Shown here in pieces: positions 45,448 through 53,287 of a DNA stretch of 64,000 nucleotides. Below the pieces are notes generated by a model, which ran no database searches, had not been told where the DNA came from, and saw only the letters and a list, made by a program, of their open reading frames with translations. Position numbers and translations under genes: made by a program. The number at the start of each line of letters is the position of its first letter. Positions within the stretch are counted from its first letter, which is position 1. Where the stretch lies: NCBI RefSeq assembly GCF_001552195.1, contig NZ_BCQS01000001.1:54929-118928 (forward strand), in the 5' to 3' direction. This DNA comes from Actinomadura latina NBRC 106108. Lineage in GTDB: Bacteria > Actinomycetota > Actinomycetes > Streptosporangiales > Streptosporangiaceae.

Positions 45448-46106
45448 GCGACCACACCGAGGCCGGACGGCTCGACCAGCACGCCGCAGAGCGGCTGCTC
45501 GACGGCGCGGGCGGGCATGCCCCCCTGCACGCGCTGCTCTCGGCCGCCGCCGCGCCCGGCCGCCCCGCGGAACTCGCGGGTGAGGACGCCGCGGCCGCCG
45601 CGTTCCGGGCGGCCCCCGCCCCGGCGCGCGCGTCCCGGCGGGCCGTCCTGCGCCGGTTCCTGACCGCCAAGGTCATCGCGCTGATCGGCGGCACGATCCT
45701 GCTGACCGGGGGCGTCGCCTACGCGACCGGGCACTTCCCCGGGCAGGAACCGGCGCCCGCCCCGTCCCCGTCGCACTCCGAGCACGGCGGCGACGGCCAC
45801 GACAGCACCCCGGCCACGCGGTACTCGCCGTCGCCGGTTCCCACTCCGCACTCCTCTCCGTCCGCTCCGCCGTCCTCATCGGCGACGGCGAAGGAGCAGC
45901 CGCACGGCAAGACGACCGCACCGGGCCGGCAGAGGAACAGCCCGAACCCGCACAGCACCAGCACGCCACCGCGCAGCCCCGGCGACAGCAACGGCGTTCC
46001 GCCGACCACGAACCCCGGCAAGGGCAAGGGCGCGGGGACGAACAACGGCTCCCCTGCGGGCGACAACTCGGGCCGGGGCCTGGAGAAGGTCATCGGCACC
46101 GGCTGA
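45444..46106 (+). CDS. Single-pass membrane protein, candidate anti-sigma factor
   Basis: 220 residues. The cytosolic N-terminus (about 75 residues, LDQHAAERLLDGAGGHAPLH, LHALLSAAAAPGRPAELAGE) is Ala-rich and helical, followed by one membrane helix (VIALIGGTILLTGGVAY) and a long external tail of Pro/Ser/His/Gly repeats. It shows no HxxxCxxC zinc anti-sigma motif. Coupling to the upstream ECF gene and the DUF-like N-terminus suggest that it restrains that sigma factor. The N-terminal AERLLDG segment recalls other actinobacterial anti-sigma-like proteins. Mechanism inferred from context only. Confidence 0.72.
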   Translation: MSDHTEAGRLDQHAAERLLDGAGGHAPLHALLSAAAAPGRPAELAGEDAAAAAFRAAPAPARASRRAVLRRFLTAKVIALIGGTILLTGGVAYATGHFPGQEPAPAPSPSHSEHGGDGHDSTPATRYSPSPVPTPHSSPSAPPSSSATAKEQPHGKTTAPGRQRNSPNPHSTSTPPRSPGDSNGVPPTTNPGKGKGAGTNNGSPAGDNSGRGLEKVIGTG

Positions 46107-46285
46107 CCGCCCGGTCAGAGGCAGCCTTCGAACTGGGGGACCTCCAGGTCCGACAGGTCGAGGCCGGACGTGCCGAACCATGTGCGCCTGCGTCCCTTGA
46201 GGCCCAGCGAGCAGGGTGGCACTCGGCACAAACGTCGCAGCGGACGATCAAGCTCTCCAGCTCTTGACCGCATCCGGCCGGGCAG

Positions 46286-46876
46286 TCAGTCGCGGTCGAG
46301 GCGGCCGGTGATGAGGGCGGCGAGGGCCGCGGCGAAGCGGTCGGGGGCGACGTCCGCCGGGGGGCGGCCGAAGAAGCCGCGGGACAGTTCGTATCCGGTC
46401 AGGGCGGACACCACGACCGCGAGCAGGGCATGCGGGTCATCGTGCTCCGAACCCGCCGGAAGGTCGCGGGCCAGGTGCGCGGCCTCCTCCGCGATGCCCT
46501 GGTCGACGAGGACGCTGCGGATCCGGCGCGTCAGGTCGGGGAACCGGCCGTGCTCCCGGGCCAGCAGGTTCATCAGCGGCCTGACCTGCGTGAGGTACTC
46601 CAGCTGCTGGACGAGGCGGCGCGTCAGCGCCTCCCGGGGATCGGCGACCGGGCCGCGCTCGAACTCCTCGCGGCGCCGCTGCGCCCGCGCCAGTTCGCGC
46701 TCGAAGACCTCCCGGAAGACCTCCTCCTTCGAGCGGAAATGCCGGTAGAAGCTGCCGCTGCCGGGGGAGAGCCCGGCCAGTTCCTCGATGTCGGTGACGG
46801 TCGTGCCGCCGAATCCCTGCTGCTGGATCAGCTCCAGGGCGGCGTCGAGAATGCGCTCGCGCGTGGTGGATGGCAC
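46286..46876 (-). CDS. TetR-family transcriptional regulator
   Basis: 196 residues from GTG 46876. TetR N-terminal helix-turn-helix: RERILDAALELIQQQGFGGT, VTDIEELAGLSPGSGSFYRH, FRSKEEVFREVF. The ligand-binding half is helical and without recognisable substrate signature. The intergenic region to the divergent GH5 gene has an exact palindrome overlapping the region just upstream of this start, so the protein probably represses its own gene and perhaps the glycosidase. Confidence 0.9.
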   Translation of the reverse strand: MPSTTRERILDAALELIQQQGFGGTTVTDIEELAGLSPGSGSFYRHFRSKEEVFREVFERELARAQRRREEFERGPVADPREALTRRLVQQLEYLTQVRPLMNLLAREHGRFPDLTRRIRSVLVDQGIAEEAAHLARDLPAGSEHDDPHALLAVVVSALTGYELSRGFFGRPPADVAPDRFAAALAALITGRLDRD

Positions 46877-46889
46877 GGACGCAAGATAG

Positions 46890-46907
46890 TTCTTGCAGAT
46901 GCAAGAA
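46890..46907. promoter_or_regulatory. TetR operator palindrome
   Basis: TTCTTGCA-GA-TGCAAGAA is an exact 8-bp inverted repeat. The motif recurs as GCAAGAAGGTTCTTGC (46901-46916), and GCAAGATAGTTCTTGC (46881-46896) is a near copy, giving a run of overlapping half-sites directly upstream of the TetR start. Confidence 0.85.
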
Positions 46908-46953
46908 GGTTCTTGCAGACTGCTGGGCAAGAGCCCTCGGAAAGGCCCCCGCC

Positions 46954-48816
46954 ATGGCAGTGATGCGCGCTTCGTCCGCCCGTTCCCTCAGCATCGTCCT
47001 GACCGCGTCGATGGTCGCGGCAGGCGCGACGGCCCTCGCGCCCCGCGCCCGCGCCGACGTAGTGATCGCGCCCCAGCAGCAGGACTGGGTGTTCCGGGAC
47101 GACGCCGGCCGGCAGATCACGCTGCGCGGCTTCAACGTCTCGGGAAGCACGAAGCTCTACGAGAACGACCTCCTGCCGTTCCGCAGCACCGCCGACGCCG
47201 CCAAGTCGGCGCAGGCGATGCGCGACCTGACCGGCGCCAACGCGATCCGGTTCCTCATCAGCTGGGAAGGCGTCCAACCGGCCCCCGACCGGATCGACTA
47301 CGCCTATCTCGACCGGGCCATCGCGCAGATCAGGGCGTTCACCGACCGCGGATTCCGCGTCCTGCTGGACTACCACCAGGACCTTTACTCGTCGCATTTG
47401 TTCAACTCCGGCAGCTGGTACACCGGGGACGGCGCTCCCAAGTGGGTGATCGACGCGGGCGGCTATCCGAAGGAGTCATGCGGCATCTGCATCATGTGGG
47501 GCCAGAACATGCAGACCAACACCGCCGTGCGGAAGGCCGCCTACGACTTCTGGCGCAACCGGGTGCTCTCCACTTCGGCCGGTCAGGTCGGCGTCCAAGA
47601 CGCCTACCTCACGCAGGCCAAGGCGACGATGACGTACCTCAAGCAGAAACTCCCGCAGCCGGCATTCCAGAACATCGTCGGCTTCGACCCGTTCAACGAG
47701 CCGTTCGACGGCGGTCTCGACGGCAAGAGCGGCGTGGACTGGGAGAAGACCTACCTGATGCCCTTCTACCAGCGCATTCGCACCGCCATGGACCAGGCCG
47801 GCTGGACGTCCAAACCGGCCTTCGCCGAGCCGCTCGTGTTCTGGAACACCGGCTTCTTCGAGCAGGGCGGAATGACGACGGTCGGGCAACTCGGCACCCG
47901 GATGGTGTTCAACACCCACTACTACGACGGCGCCCGGATGACGCTGGACCCGTCCGCCGCGTCCGACGGAACCTACGACTCGGCGATGAACGAGATCCGC
48001 CAGCGCGCCGCCGACCTGGGGACCGCGCCAATCGTGTCCGAGTTCGGCAACAAGATGTCGGACAACCGCACGCCGTGGATGATCCGCGCCATGTATCAGG
48101 CCATGGACTACGGCGTGCCGGGGAAGAACTGGTGGAACTCCCCTGCGTCCGGCGGCACGGTTCTGTCGTCCCTTCAATGGCAGTGGGACATCTACAGCGG
48201 CCGCCACCACGAGTTGATGAACGGCAACCCCGACAAGGTGCAGACGGACGGTGACGGCTGGAACGACGAGGACCATTCCGTCGCGGCCACCGACGACGCG
48301 GGCAATGTCACTCTCCGCCTCGACCAGCGCGTCCTCGACCGCCTCTACCCGTCCGCCGTCAATGGCGAGACTCTGGGCTTCGCCTTCGAAGACCTCGCGC
48401 GCTCGGGCTTTGGCGGCGCCGGGACGCAACAGGCGTGGCTGACCGTCCCGTCCTCGATGCCGGACGTCGCCGCACTCCTGCAGAACCGCCAGTACGGCAT
48501 CCTCGTCTGGCGCTCGCCGGGCACGGCCACCCCGACCGAGCTACACCTGCCGAAGTCCTTCTCTCCGTCCGGCACTGCCGTCGTAAGCGACCTGGCCGCA
48601 CTGAACGGCATCCCAGCGTCCGGCCCGATCGCCGCCGCAGCGGAGACCGGCTCCTCGACCGCCAATAAGCTGCGGATATCCGCTCAGGACAACGCCGTCC
48701 ACTTCGCCTTGGTAGTGAACACCGCAACCGGCACTCCGCCCACCGAAGCGCAACTGAACGCCGCCCGCACGGCCCTGGCCACCTGGCTGACGGACGAATT
48801 CCCCGCCGCTAATTGA
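46954..48816 (+). CDS. Secreted GH5 glycoside hydrolase (endoglycoceramidase-like)
   Basis: 620 residues from ATG 46954, GAAAGG upstream. Signal peptide SLSIVLTASMVAAGATALAP with an ARA cleavage site. The TIM barrel includes LRGFNVSGSTKLYEN, IRFLISWEGVQPAPDRIDY, LLDYHQDLYSS, the acid/base Glu in GFDPFNEPFDG and the nucleophile Glu in PIVSEFGNK. The YHQDLYS and NEPF motifs match endoglycoceramidase and related GH5 glycosidases acting on glycolipids. A C-terminal beta domain (about 480-610) follows. The exact substrate is uncertain. It overlaps the convergent HisI-like gene by 8 bp. Confidence 0.85.
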   Translation: MAVMRASSARSLSIVLTASMVAAGATALAPRARADVVIAPQQQDWVFRDDAGRQITLRGFNVSGSTKLYENDLLPFRSTADAAKSAQAMRDLTGANAIRFLISWEGVQPAPDRIDYAYLDRAIAQIRAFTDRGFRVLLDYHQDLYSSHLFNSGSWYTGDGAPKWVIDAGGYPKESCGICIMWGQNMQTNTAVRKAAYDFWRNRVLSTSAGQVGVQDAYLTQAKATMTYLKQKLPQPAFQNIVGFDPFNEPFDGGLDGKSGVDWEKTYLMPFYQRIRTAMDQAGWTSKPAFAEPLVFWNTGFFEQGGMTTVGQLGTRMVFNTHYYDGARMTLDPSAASDGTYDSAMNEIRQRAADLGTAPIVSEFGNKMSDNRTPWMIRAMYQAMDYGVPGKNWWNSPASGGTVLSSLQWQWDIYSGRHHELMNGNPDKVQTDGDGWNDEDHSVAATDDAGNVTLRLDQRVLDRLYPSAVNGETLGFAFEDLARSGFGGAGTQQAWLTVPSSMPDVAALLQNRQYGILVWRSPGTATPTELHLPKSFSPSGTAVVSDLAALNGIPASGPIAAAAETGSSTANKLRISAQDNAVHFALVVNTATGTPPTEAQLNAARTALATWLTDEFPAAN

Positions 48817-49216
48817 TGTGGCGAAGCGTGTCCGCATTGGTCACCGAACGGTAGTAGCAGGTCGGGCGGGCCTCGCCGGAGGCGTCCTTGGTGTGGCAGG
48901 CACCGCCCGTCGTGCGATTGACGAGATAGAGGAGGGAGTTCTGCTCGCAGTTGACGCGGACGTCGACCAACGCCAGGACGTCCCCGGACGTCGCGCCCTT
49001 GCGCCACAGTTCGTTGCGGGACGTCGACCACAGCACGGCGATCTTCTCGTCCAGCGTGGCTTTGAGCGCCTGGTCGTTGGCGTAGCCGATGAACAGGACG
49101 TCGCCGCTGGTGGCGTCCTGCAGGACGACGGGGACGACCCGCGCGCCGGTCGCCGCGACGCCGGCGAGCTTGTCGAAGTCGAGGGTGAGCCGGGTGTCTT
49201 CTTCGAGTTCGTTCAC
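48809..49216 (-). CDS. HisI-fold protein with altered Mg site
   Basis: 135 residues from GTG 49216. The fold follows phosphoribosyl-AMP cyclohydrolase (HisI): VVPVVLQDATSGDVLFIGYA, WSTSRNELWRKGATSGD, VDVRVNCEQNSLLYLV, GACHTK and PTCYYRSV. The three zinc cysteines (Cys90, Cys107, Cys120) are kept. The DCDxD Mg-binding triad is replaced by Asn89, Glu91 and Asn93. True HisI opens the purine ring of PR-AMP in histidine synthesis; this is a paralogue with changed metal chemistry or another substrate. It is not beside other his genes, but coupled (GTGA) to the XRE regulator upstream. Confidence 0.8.
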   Translation of the reverse strand: MNELEEDTRLTLDFDKLAGVAATGARVVPVVLQDATSGDVLFIGYANDQALKATLDEKIAVLWSTSRNELWRKGATSGDVLALVDVRVNCEQNSLLYLVNRTTGGACHTKDASGEARPTCYYRSVTNADTLRHIN

Positions 49217-50067
49217 CCCGCCATCCTGCCCGGTGGAGCGGGCGGCGTCGTTCCCTGACACTCGGACGAGGACGCCCGGCGGCCGTCGCCGCGTCGCCTG
49301 AGAATGGCCGCGGTCGTTTCGTCGGCGGGCAGGAACGCCTCAAGGCGCAGCTCGGAGAGCGTGACGTCGACGGCGGTCGCGAACGACGTGAGCGTGGTGA
49401 TGAGGCGCAGTTCGCCCTCCGGCACCCGCAGCCGGAGCGGGACGGCGAAGCCGAGATGGCCGGCCGGCGACTCGGGGGCAGGCAGGTAGCCGTCCAGCTC
49501 TTCGATGAATTCCGCCAGCCCGGGGCCGGGGGCGCGGACGGCCTGGTCGCGCAGGCTCCCGGTGATGTGGCGGCCCCATTCGGCCAGGTTCCCGACCCTG
49601 CGGGCCATCCCGTCCGGGTGCAGGGCGAGGCGCAGCACGTTCACCGGCGGTTCCAGCAGGGCGGGCGCGGCGCCCTCGGCGAGCAGACCGAACGCCGGGT
49701 TGGCGGCGACCAGTTCCCCGTACGGCCGGACAACGACGGCCGGATACGGCATATGTCCGTCGAGGATGCGTTCCAGCGCCTCGCGCACCGGCCCGAGTTC
49801 GGGGGCGTCCAGGCTCGACTCCGCGTAGACCGGTGCGTATCCGGCGGCGAGCAGCAGGTCGTTCCGCTCCCGCAACGGCAGGTCCAGGGACTCGGCGAGC
49901 CGCACCACCATGGCGCGTCCGGGGCGCGAGCGCCCCTGTTCGAGGAAGCTCAGGTGACGCTGGGTCGTGTCGGCCCGGATGGCCAGGTCGAGCTGGCTGA
50001 AGCGACGGCGCGTCCGCCATCGCCGCAGCTCATGGGCGAACTGCTCGGGTTCTGCCGACACCGTCAT
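49213..50067 (-). CDS. XRE-family regulator with MmyB-like ligand domain
   Basis: 284 residues from ATG 50067. The helix-turn-helix is FSQLDLAIRADTTQRHLSFL (about residues 23-42) in ELRRWRTRRR. A C-terminal PAS-like MmyB domain follows (YPAVVVRPYGELVAANPAFG, RRVGNLAEWGRHITG), a sensor that in related proteins binds a fatty acid or small ligand. It lies opposite a SnoaL-like gene with an exact palindrome between them, and its stop overlaps the HisI-like start, so regulator and HisI-like protein form one unit. Confidence 0.85.
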   Translation of the reverse strand: MTVSAEPEQFAHELRRWRTRRRFSQLDLAIRADTTQRHLSFLEQGRSRPGRAMVVRLAESLDLPLRERNDLLLAAGYAPVYAESSLDAPELGPVREALERILDGHMPYPAVVVRPYGELVAANPAFGLLAEGAAPALLEPPVNVLRLALHPDGMARRVGNLAEWGRHITGSLRDQAVRAPGPGLAEFIEELDGYLPAPESPAGHLGFAVPLRLRVPEGELRLITTLTSFATAVDVTLSELRLEAFLPADETTAAILRRRGDGRRASSSECQGTTPPAPPGRMAG

Positions 50068-50100
50068 GGTCCCATTCAATCCGGCCGCCGCACGGCGGCA

Positions 50101-50120
50101 CGATTCCCTGCGGGGAATCG
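50101..50120. promoter_or_regulatory. XRE operator palindrome
   Basis: CGATTCCC-TGCG-GGGAATCG is an exact 8-bp inverted repeat, 33 bp upstream of the XRE start and 34 bp upstream of the SnoaL-like start. Placement midway between divergent genes suggests control of both. Confidence 0.8.
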
Positions 50121-50154
50121 CAACGTCGCACCGCGGGCCCGCACACTGCTCGGC

Positions 50155-50574
50155 ATGACGAATCTGAAGCGATTGACCGACCGATACGTCGCCCAGTGGA
50201 ACGAGCCCGACCCGGCGGCGCGGAGCGCGCTCATCGACGAGTTGTGGGCGCCCGACGCGCTGCACGTGCTCGTCGTCCCGCCGCAGGAGATCCGGGACGC
50301 CGCCGCGTCGCTCGCCATCCCCGCGCCGCCGTTGGAGGTTCGCGGCCACGACGCCTTGACCGCCCGGGTGGCCAGGGCCTACGAGATGTTCGTCGCAGCG
50401 GGCGGGCACGTGTTCGAGGTCGCCGCCGACCCGGCCGTCCTGCTGCCGGACGTGGTCGCCGTCCGCTGGTCGATGGTGGCGACCGGCACGCGCGAGGCGG
50501 TGGGCGGCGGCGTGGACGTCCTCGCCCTGAACGCCGACGGCCGCATCCGCACCGACCACCAGTTCATCGGCTGA
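50155..50574 (+). CDS. SnoaL/NTF2-like fold protein
   Basis: 139 residues from ATG 50155. A cone-shaped NTF2/SnoaL-like domain: LTDRYVAQWNEPDPAARSAL, LIDELWAPDALHVLVV and the terminal DVLALNADGRIRTDHQFIG. The family includes cyclases, isomerases and binding proteins. No conserved catalytic Asp/His pair is obvious. Divergent from the MmyB-type regulator, which probably controls it. Substrate unknown. Confidence 0.78.
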   Translation: MTNLKRLTDRYVAQWNEPDPAARSALIDELWAPDALHVLVVPPQEIRDAAASLAIPAPPLEVRGHDALTARVARAYEMFVAAGGHVFEVAADPAVLLPDVVAVRWSMVATGTREAVGGGVDVLALNADGRIRTDHQFIG

Positions 50575-50612
50575 CGCGTCACACCCGGACCGCCTGGCCG
50601 CCGTCCTCGGGG

Positions 50613-51191
50613 TCAGGCGGCCAGGATCGACTGGACGGTGGCGATCACGACCCGGGCCGTTTCCTCCGGCTTGAGGCGGTCGGCGTGGTTCTCCTCCGCG
50701 GCGCCGTGCAGGACGTACTGCACGACGTTGACCAGCCACGCGATCGGCATGTCGGTGCGGAAGGCGCCTTCGTCCTGGCCCCGGCGGATGAGTTCCTCGA
50801 CGCGTTGCGCGGGTCCGGCGTGGAGTTCGCGGATGCGTCCGGCAGAGAGGGTTCCCTGGGCCGCCGCGAGGATCGCCGTCGACTCGGCCACGAGCGACCA
50901 GCTCGATTCGAGCAACCGGGTCAGCACCTCTTGCGCGGGCCCGGTGAGATCGACGCCCGCCAGCACCTCTTCACCGGCGCGGACGGCGTCGGCCATGGCG
51001 GCGTCGACCAGTTCCTTCCGGTTGTGGAAGTGGCCGTAGAGGGTCATGCGTCCCACGCCGGCGGCCTTGGCGATGTCGTCGATGCTCGCGTTCGGATCGC
51101 GGCTCAGGCATTCGCGGGCCGCGGACACGATGCGGGCGATGCTGCGCTCGGCGTCCGCGCGCCGACGCCGGCCGGTGCTGGCAGGAGGCAT
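50613..51191 (-). CDS. TetR-family regulator of a DHA2 efflux pump
   Basis: 192 residues from ATG 51191. DNA-binding domain: SIARIVSAARECLSRDPNAS, IDDIAKAAGVGRMTLYGHFH, NRKELVDAAM. The C-terminal domain is of the TetR_C_33-like type (LLESSWSLVAES, VQYVLHGAAEENHADRL). It faces a drug:H+ antiporter gene across a promoter with two palindromes, the standard layout for ligand-inducible efflux control. Confidence 0.9.
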   Translation of the reverse strand: MPPASTGRRRRADAERSIARIVSAARECLSRDPNASIDDIAKAAGVGRMTLYGHFHNRKELVDAAMADAVRAGEEVLAGVDLTGPAQEVLTRLLESSWSLVAESTAILAAAQGTLSAGRIRELHAGPAQRVEELIRRGQDEGAFRTDMPIAWLVNVVQYVLHGAAEENHADRLKPEETARVVIATVQSILAA

Positions 51192-51201
51192 GCCCGCATC
51201 C

Positions 51202-51260
51202 TAACTCGTACACGAATGTACGTGTTACTCTCCAAGAACTCGTATGACGTAGTACGAGTT
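51202..51260. promoter_or_regulatory. Operators for the TetR/efflux pair
   Basis: Site 1 (51202-51227) contains CGTACA-CGAA-TGTACG inside TAACTCG...GTGTTA. Site 2 (51237-51260) is AACTCGTA-N8-TACGAGTT, exact 8-bp arms. Both share AACTCGTA. Site 2 ends 2 bp before the AAGGAG ribosome site of the pump gene. Confidence 0.82.
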
Positions 51261-51274
51261 AAGGAGATGATCGT

Positions 51275-52663
51275 ATGACCCACCCTCCGTCGCCCGCGCA
51301 CCCGCTGCGGTGGCGCATCCTGGGCTTCCTCGGCGTGGCGCAGCTCATGCTGATCCTCGACGTCACCGTCGTGGCCATCGCGCTGCCGCACATCGAGACC
51401 GACCTGGACCTGAGCCGCCAGGCCGTGACCTGGACGATCAGCGCCTACACCCTCACGTTCGGCGGGCTGATGCTGCTCGGCGGCCGGCTCGCGGACCTCG
51501 TCGGCGCGAAACGCGTCGTCCTCACCGGTCTGCTGGTCTTCACGGCGGCGTCCCTGGTGACCGGGCTCGCCGACTCCGCCGGCGTCCTGCTCGGCGGCCG
51601 CGTCGCGCAGGGCCTCGGCGCGGCACTGCTCTCCCCGTCCGCCCTGTCCCTGGTGGTCAGCCTTTTCGACGGCGACGAGCGGAACAAGGCGCTCGGTGTC
51701 TGGTCGGCACTGGGCGGGGGCGGCGCCGCGCTGGGCGTCCTCGTGGGAGGGGCGCTGACCGCCGGGCCCGGCTGGCCGTGGGTGTTCTACGTGAACGTCC
51801 CCATCGGCCTGGTGATCGTCGCCGTCCTGGCTCGGATACTGCCGCACCAGACCGTCACCGCGCCCCGCCCCAGGCTGGACGTCCTCGGCGCGCTGCTGGT
51901 CACGGCCTCGTCCGGCGCCCTGATCTACGCGTTCATCCGCGCGGGGGACGACGGCTGGCTCACGTCCGCGACCGGCTGGCTGATCCTGCTCGCCGCGATC
52001 GGCTACGTGGCGTTCGTGTTCCGCCAGCGAACCGCCCGCTCGCCCATGATGGACGTCTCGCTCCTGGTCAGGCGTCCGGTGGCGACGGGCACCTTCCTGA
52101 TCCTGATGGCGACCGCCCTGATGATCGCGGTGTTCTTCCTGGGCACGTTCTACTTCCAGCACGGGGAGGACTACGGCGCCATGCGCACCGGCCTGCTCTT
52201 CCTCCCGGTCGCGCTCGCGACGATGTTCGGCGCCAACCTCACCGGCCGGACGCTCGCCAAGGCCGGAGCGCGCCCGCCGGCCGTCGCCGGCCTGCTCACC
52301 GCCGCCGTCGGCATGGCCCTGCCCGCCCTCGTCCTGAACCCGGTGACCGCCGTGATCGGCACATCGATCGCGGGCGCCGGAACGGGCGCGATGTTCGTCG
52401 TCGCCTCCGCGACCGCGCTGGGCCAGGTGGCACCACACGAATCGGGCATCGCATCCGGCATCGTGAGCACGTTCCACGAGTTCGGCGCGTCCATCGGGGC
52501 AGCGGTGATCTCCAGCGTCGCCGCCGCGAGCCTGACCGGCGACACCCTCGACGGCTTCACCAACGGCTTCGTCCTGGCCGCGATCACCGCGACCATCGCC
52601 GCCCTGACTGCCGCCGCCCTAACCCCACCCCGCCCCCGGGAGGCCCTGCACGCCAACGACTAA
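51275..52663 (+). CDS. DHA2-family (14-helix) drug efflux MFS transporter
   Basis: 462 residues from ATG 51275, AAGGAG upstream. About fourteen hydrophobic segments. Motif D1 LDVTVVAIALPHIETDL in helix 1, motif A GGRLADLVGAKRVV between helices 2 and 3, and motif C-like ALGVLVGGALTAGPGWPWVF in helix 5 define a proton-coupled multidrug exporter of the EmrB/QacA group. Expression is likely controlled by the divergent TetR gene. Drug range unknown. Confidence 0.92.
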   Translation: MTHPPSPAHPLRWRILGFLGVAQLMLILDVTVVAIALPHIETDLDLSRQAVTWTISAYTLTFGGLMLLGGRLADLVGAKRVVLTGLLVFTAASLVTGLADSAGVLLGGRVAQGLGAALLSPSALSLVVSLFDGDERNKALGVWSALGGGGAALGVLVGGALTAGPGWPWVFYVNVPIGLVIVAVLARILPHQTVTAPRPRLDVLGALLVTASSGALIYAFIRAGDDGWLTSATGWLILLAAIGYVAFVFRQRTARSPMMDVSLLVRRPVATGTFLILMATALMIAVFFLGTFYFQHGEDYGAMRTGLLFLPVALATMFGANLTGRTLAKAGARPPAVAGLLTAAVGMALPALVLNPVTAVIGTSIAGAGTGAMFVVASATALGQVAPHESGIASGIVSTFHEFGASIGAAVISSVAAASLTGDTLDGFTNGFVLAAITATIAALTAAALTPPRPREALHAND

Positions 52664-52717
52664 CGTCACGTCGCCCGCCCTTACCGAACCTTTCGTGGGG
52701 GCCGCACCCGCCACACT

Positions 52718-53233
52718 GTGATCGTGGCGGTACTGGAAACCGAACGGCTGACCCTGCGGCCCCTCACGGGGGGCGACTTCGACGACTACGCGGCGATGAT
52801 GGCCGACCCGCAAGTGGCGGACGGCCTGGCAGACCCGATCGGCCGCACCCCGGCCGACGCCTGGCGCAACCTGGCGTTGTTCATAGGACACCACGAAATC
52901 CGCGGCTACTCCCATTGGGCCGTGGTCGAACGGGCAACGGGCCACTTCGTAGGACGCGCGGGCCCCTGGCAGCCGCACGGGTTCCCCGGCCTCGGCGTCG
53001 GCTGGTGCCTGGCCCGCACGCACTGGGGCAAGGGCTACGCCACCGAAGCCGCCCGCGCCGCCATCACCTACTGCTTCACCACCCTGGACGCCGACGAGGT
53101 CATCTCAGTCATCCGCCCAGGAAACACCCGCTCCATAGCGGTCGCCGAACGCATCGGCCACCACTTCCTCCGCAAAACCGACTACAAGAGCGCCCCCGCC
53201 CTCATCTACGCCCAACAAAGCCCCACCCGCTAA
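52718..53233 (+). CDS. GNAT N-acetyltransferase (RimJ/RimL type)
   Basis: 171 residues from GTG 52718 (GTG 52724 possible). ETERLTLRPLTGGDFDDYAA at the N-terminus and the acetyl-CoA loop VGWCLARTHWGKGYATEAAR (R/Q-x-x-G-x-A/G pattern), then VIRPGNTRSIAVAERIGHHF. Acts on an amine of a protein N-terminus or small molecule. Codon choice (cta, ata) differs somewhat from the neighbouring pump gene, but no element boundary is seen. Confidence 0.85.
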   Translation: MIVAVLETERLTLRPLTGGDFDDYAAMMADPQVADGLADPIGRTPADAWRNLALFIGHHEIRGYSHWAVVERATGHFVGRAGPWQPHGFPGLGVGWCLARTHWGKGYATEAARAAITYCFTTLDADEVISVIRPGNTRSIAVAERIGHHFLRKTDYKSAPALIYAQQSPTR

Positions 53234-53287
53234 CGCTGCCCACAACCAAAGGCAACAGTACGGTAATAGGGCTGTTACCGGGCACTA

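Noticed and set aside
46115..46222. 35-codon minus-strand frame ending FGTSGLDLSDLEVPQFEGCL
   Set aside because: It reads like a protein C-terminus, but no start signal or family could be supported; it might be a gene scrap downstream of the TetR gene.
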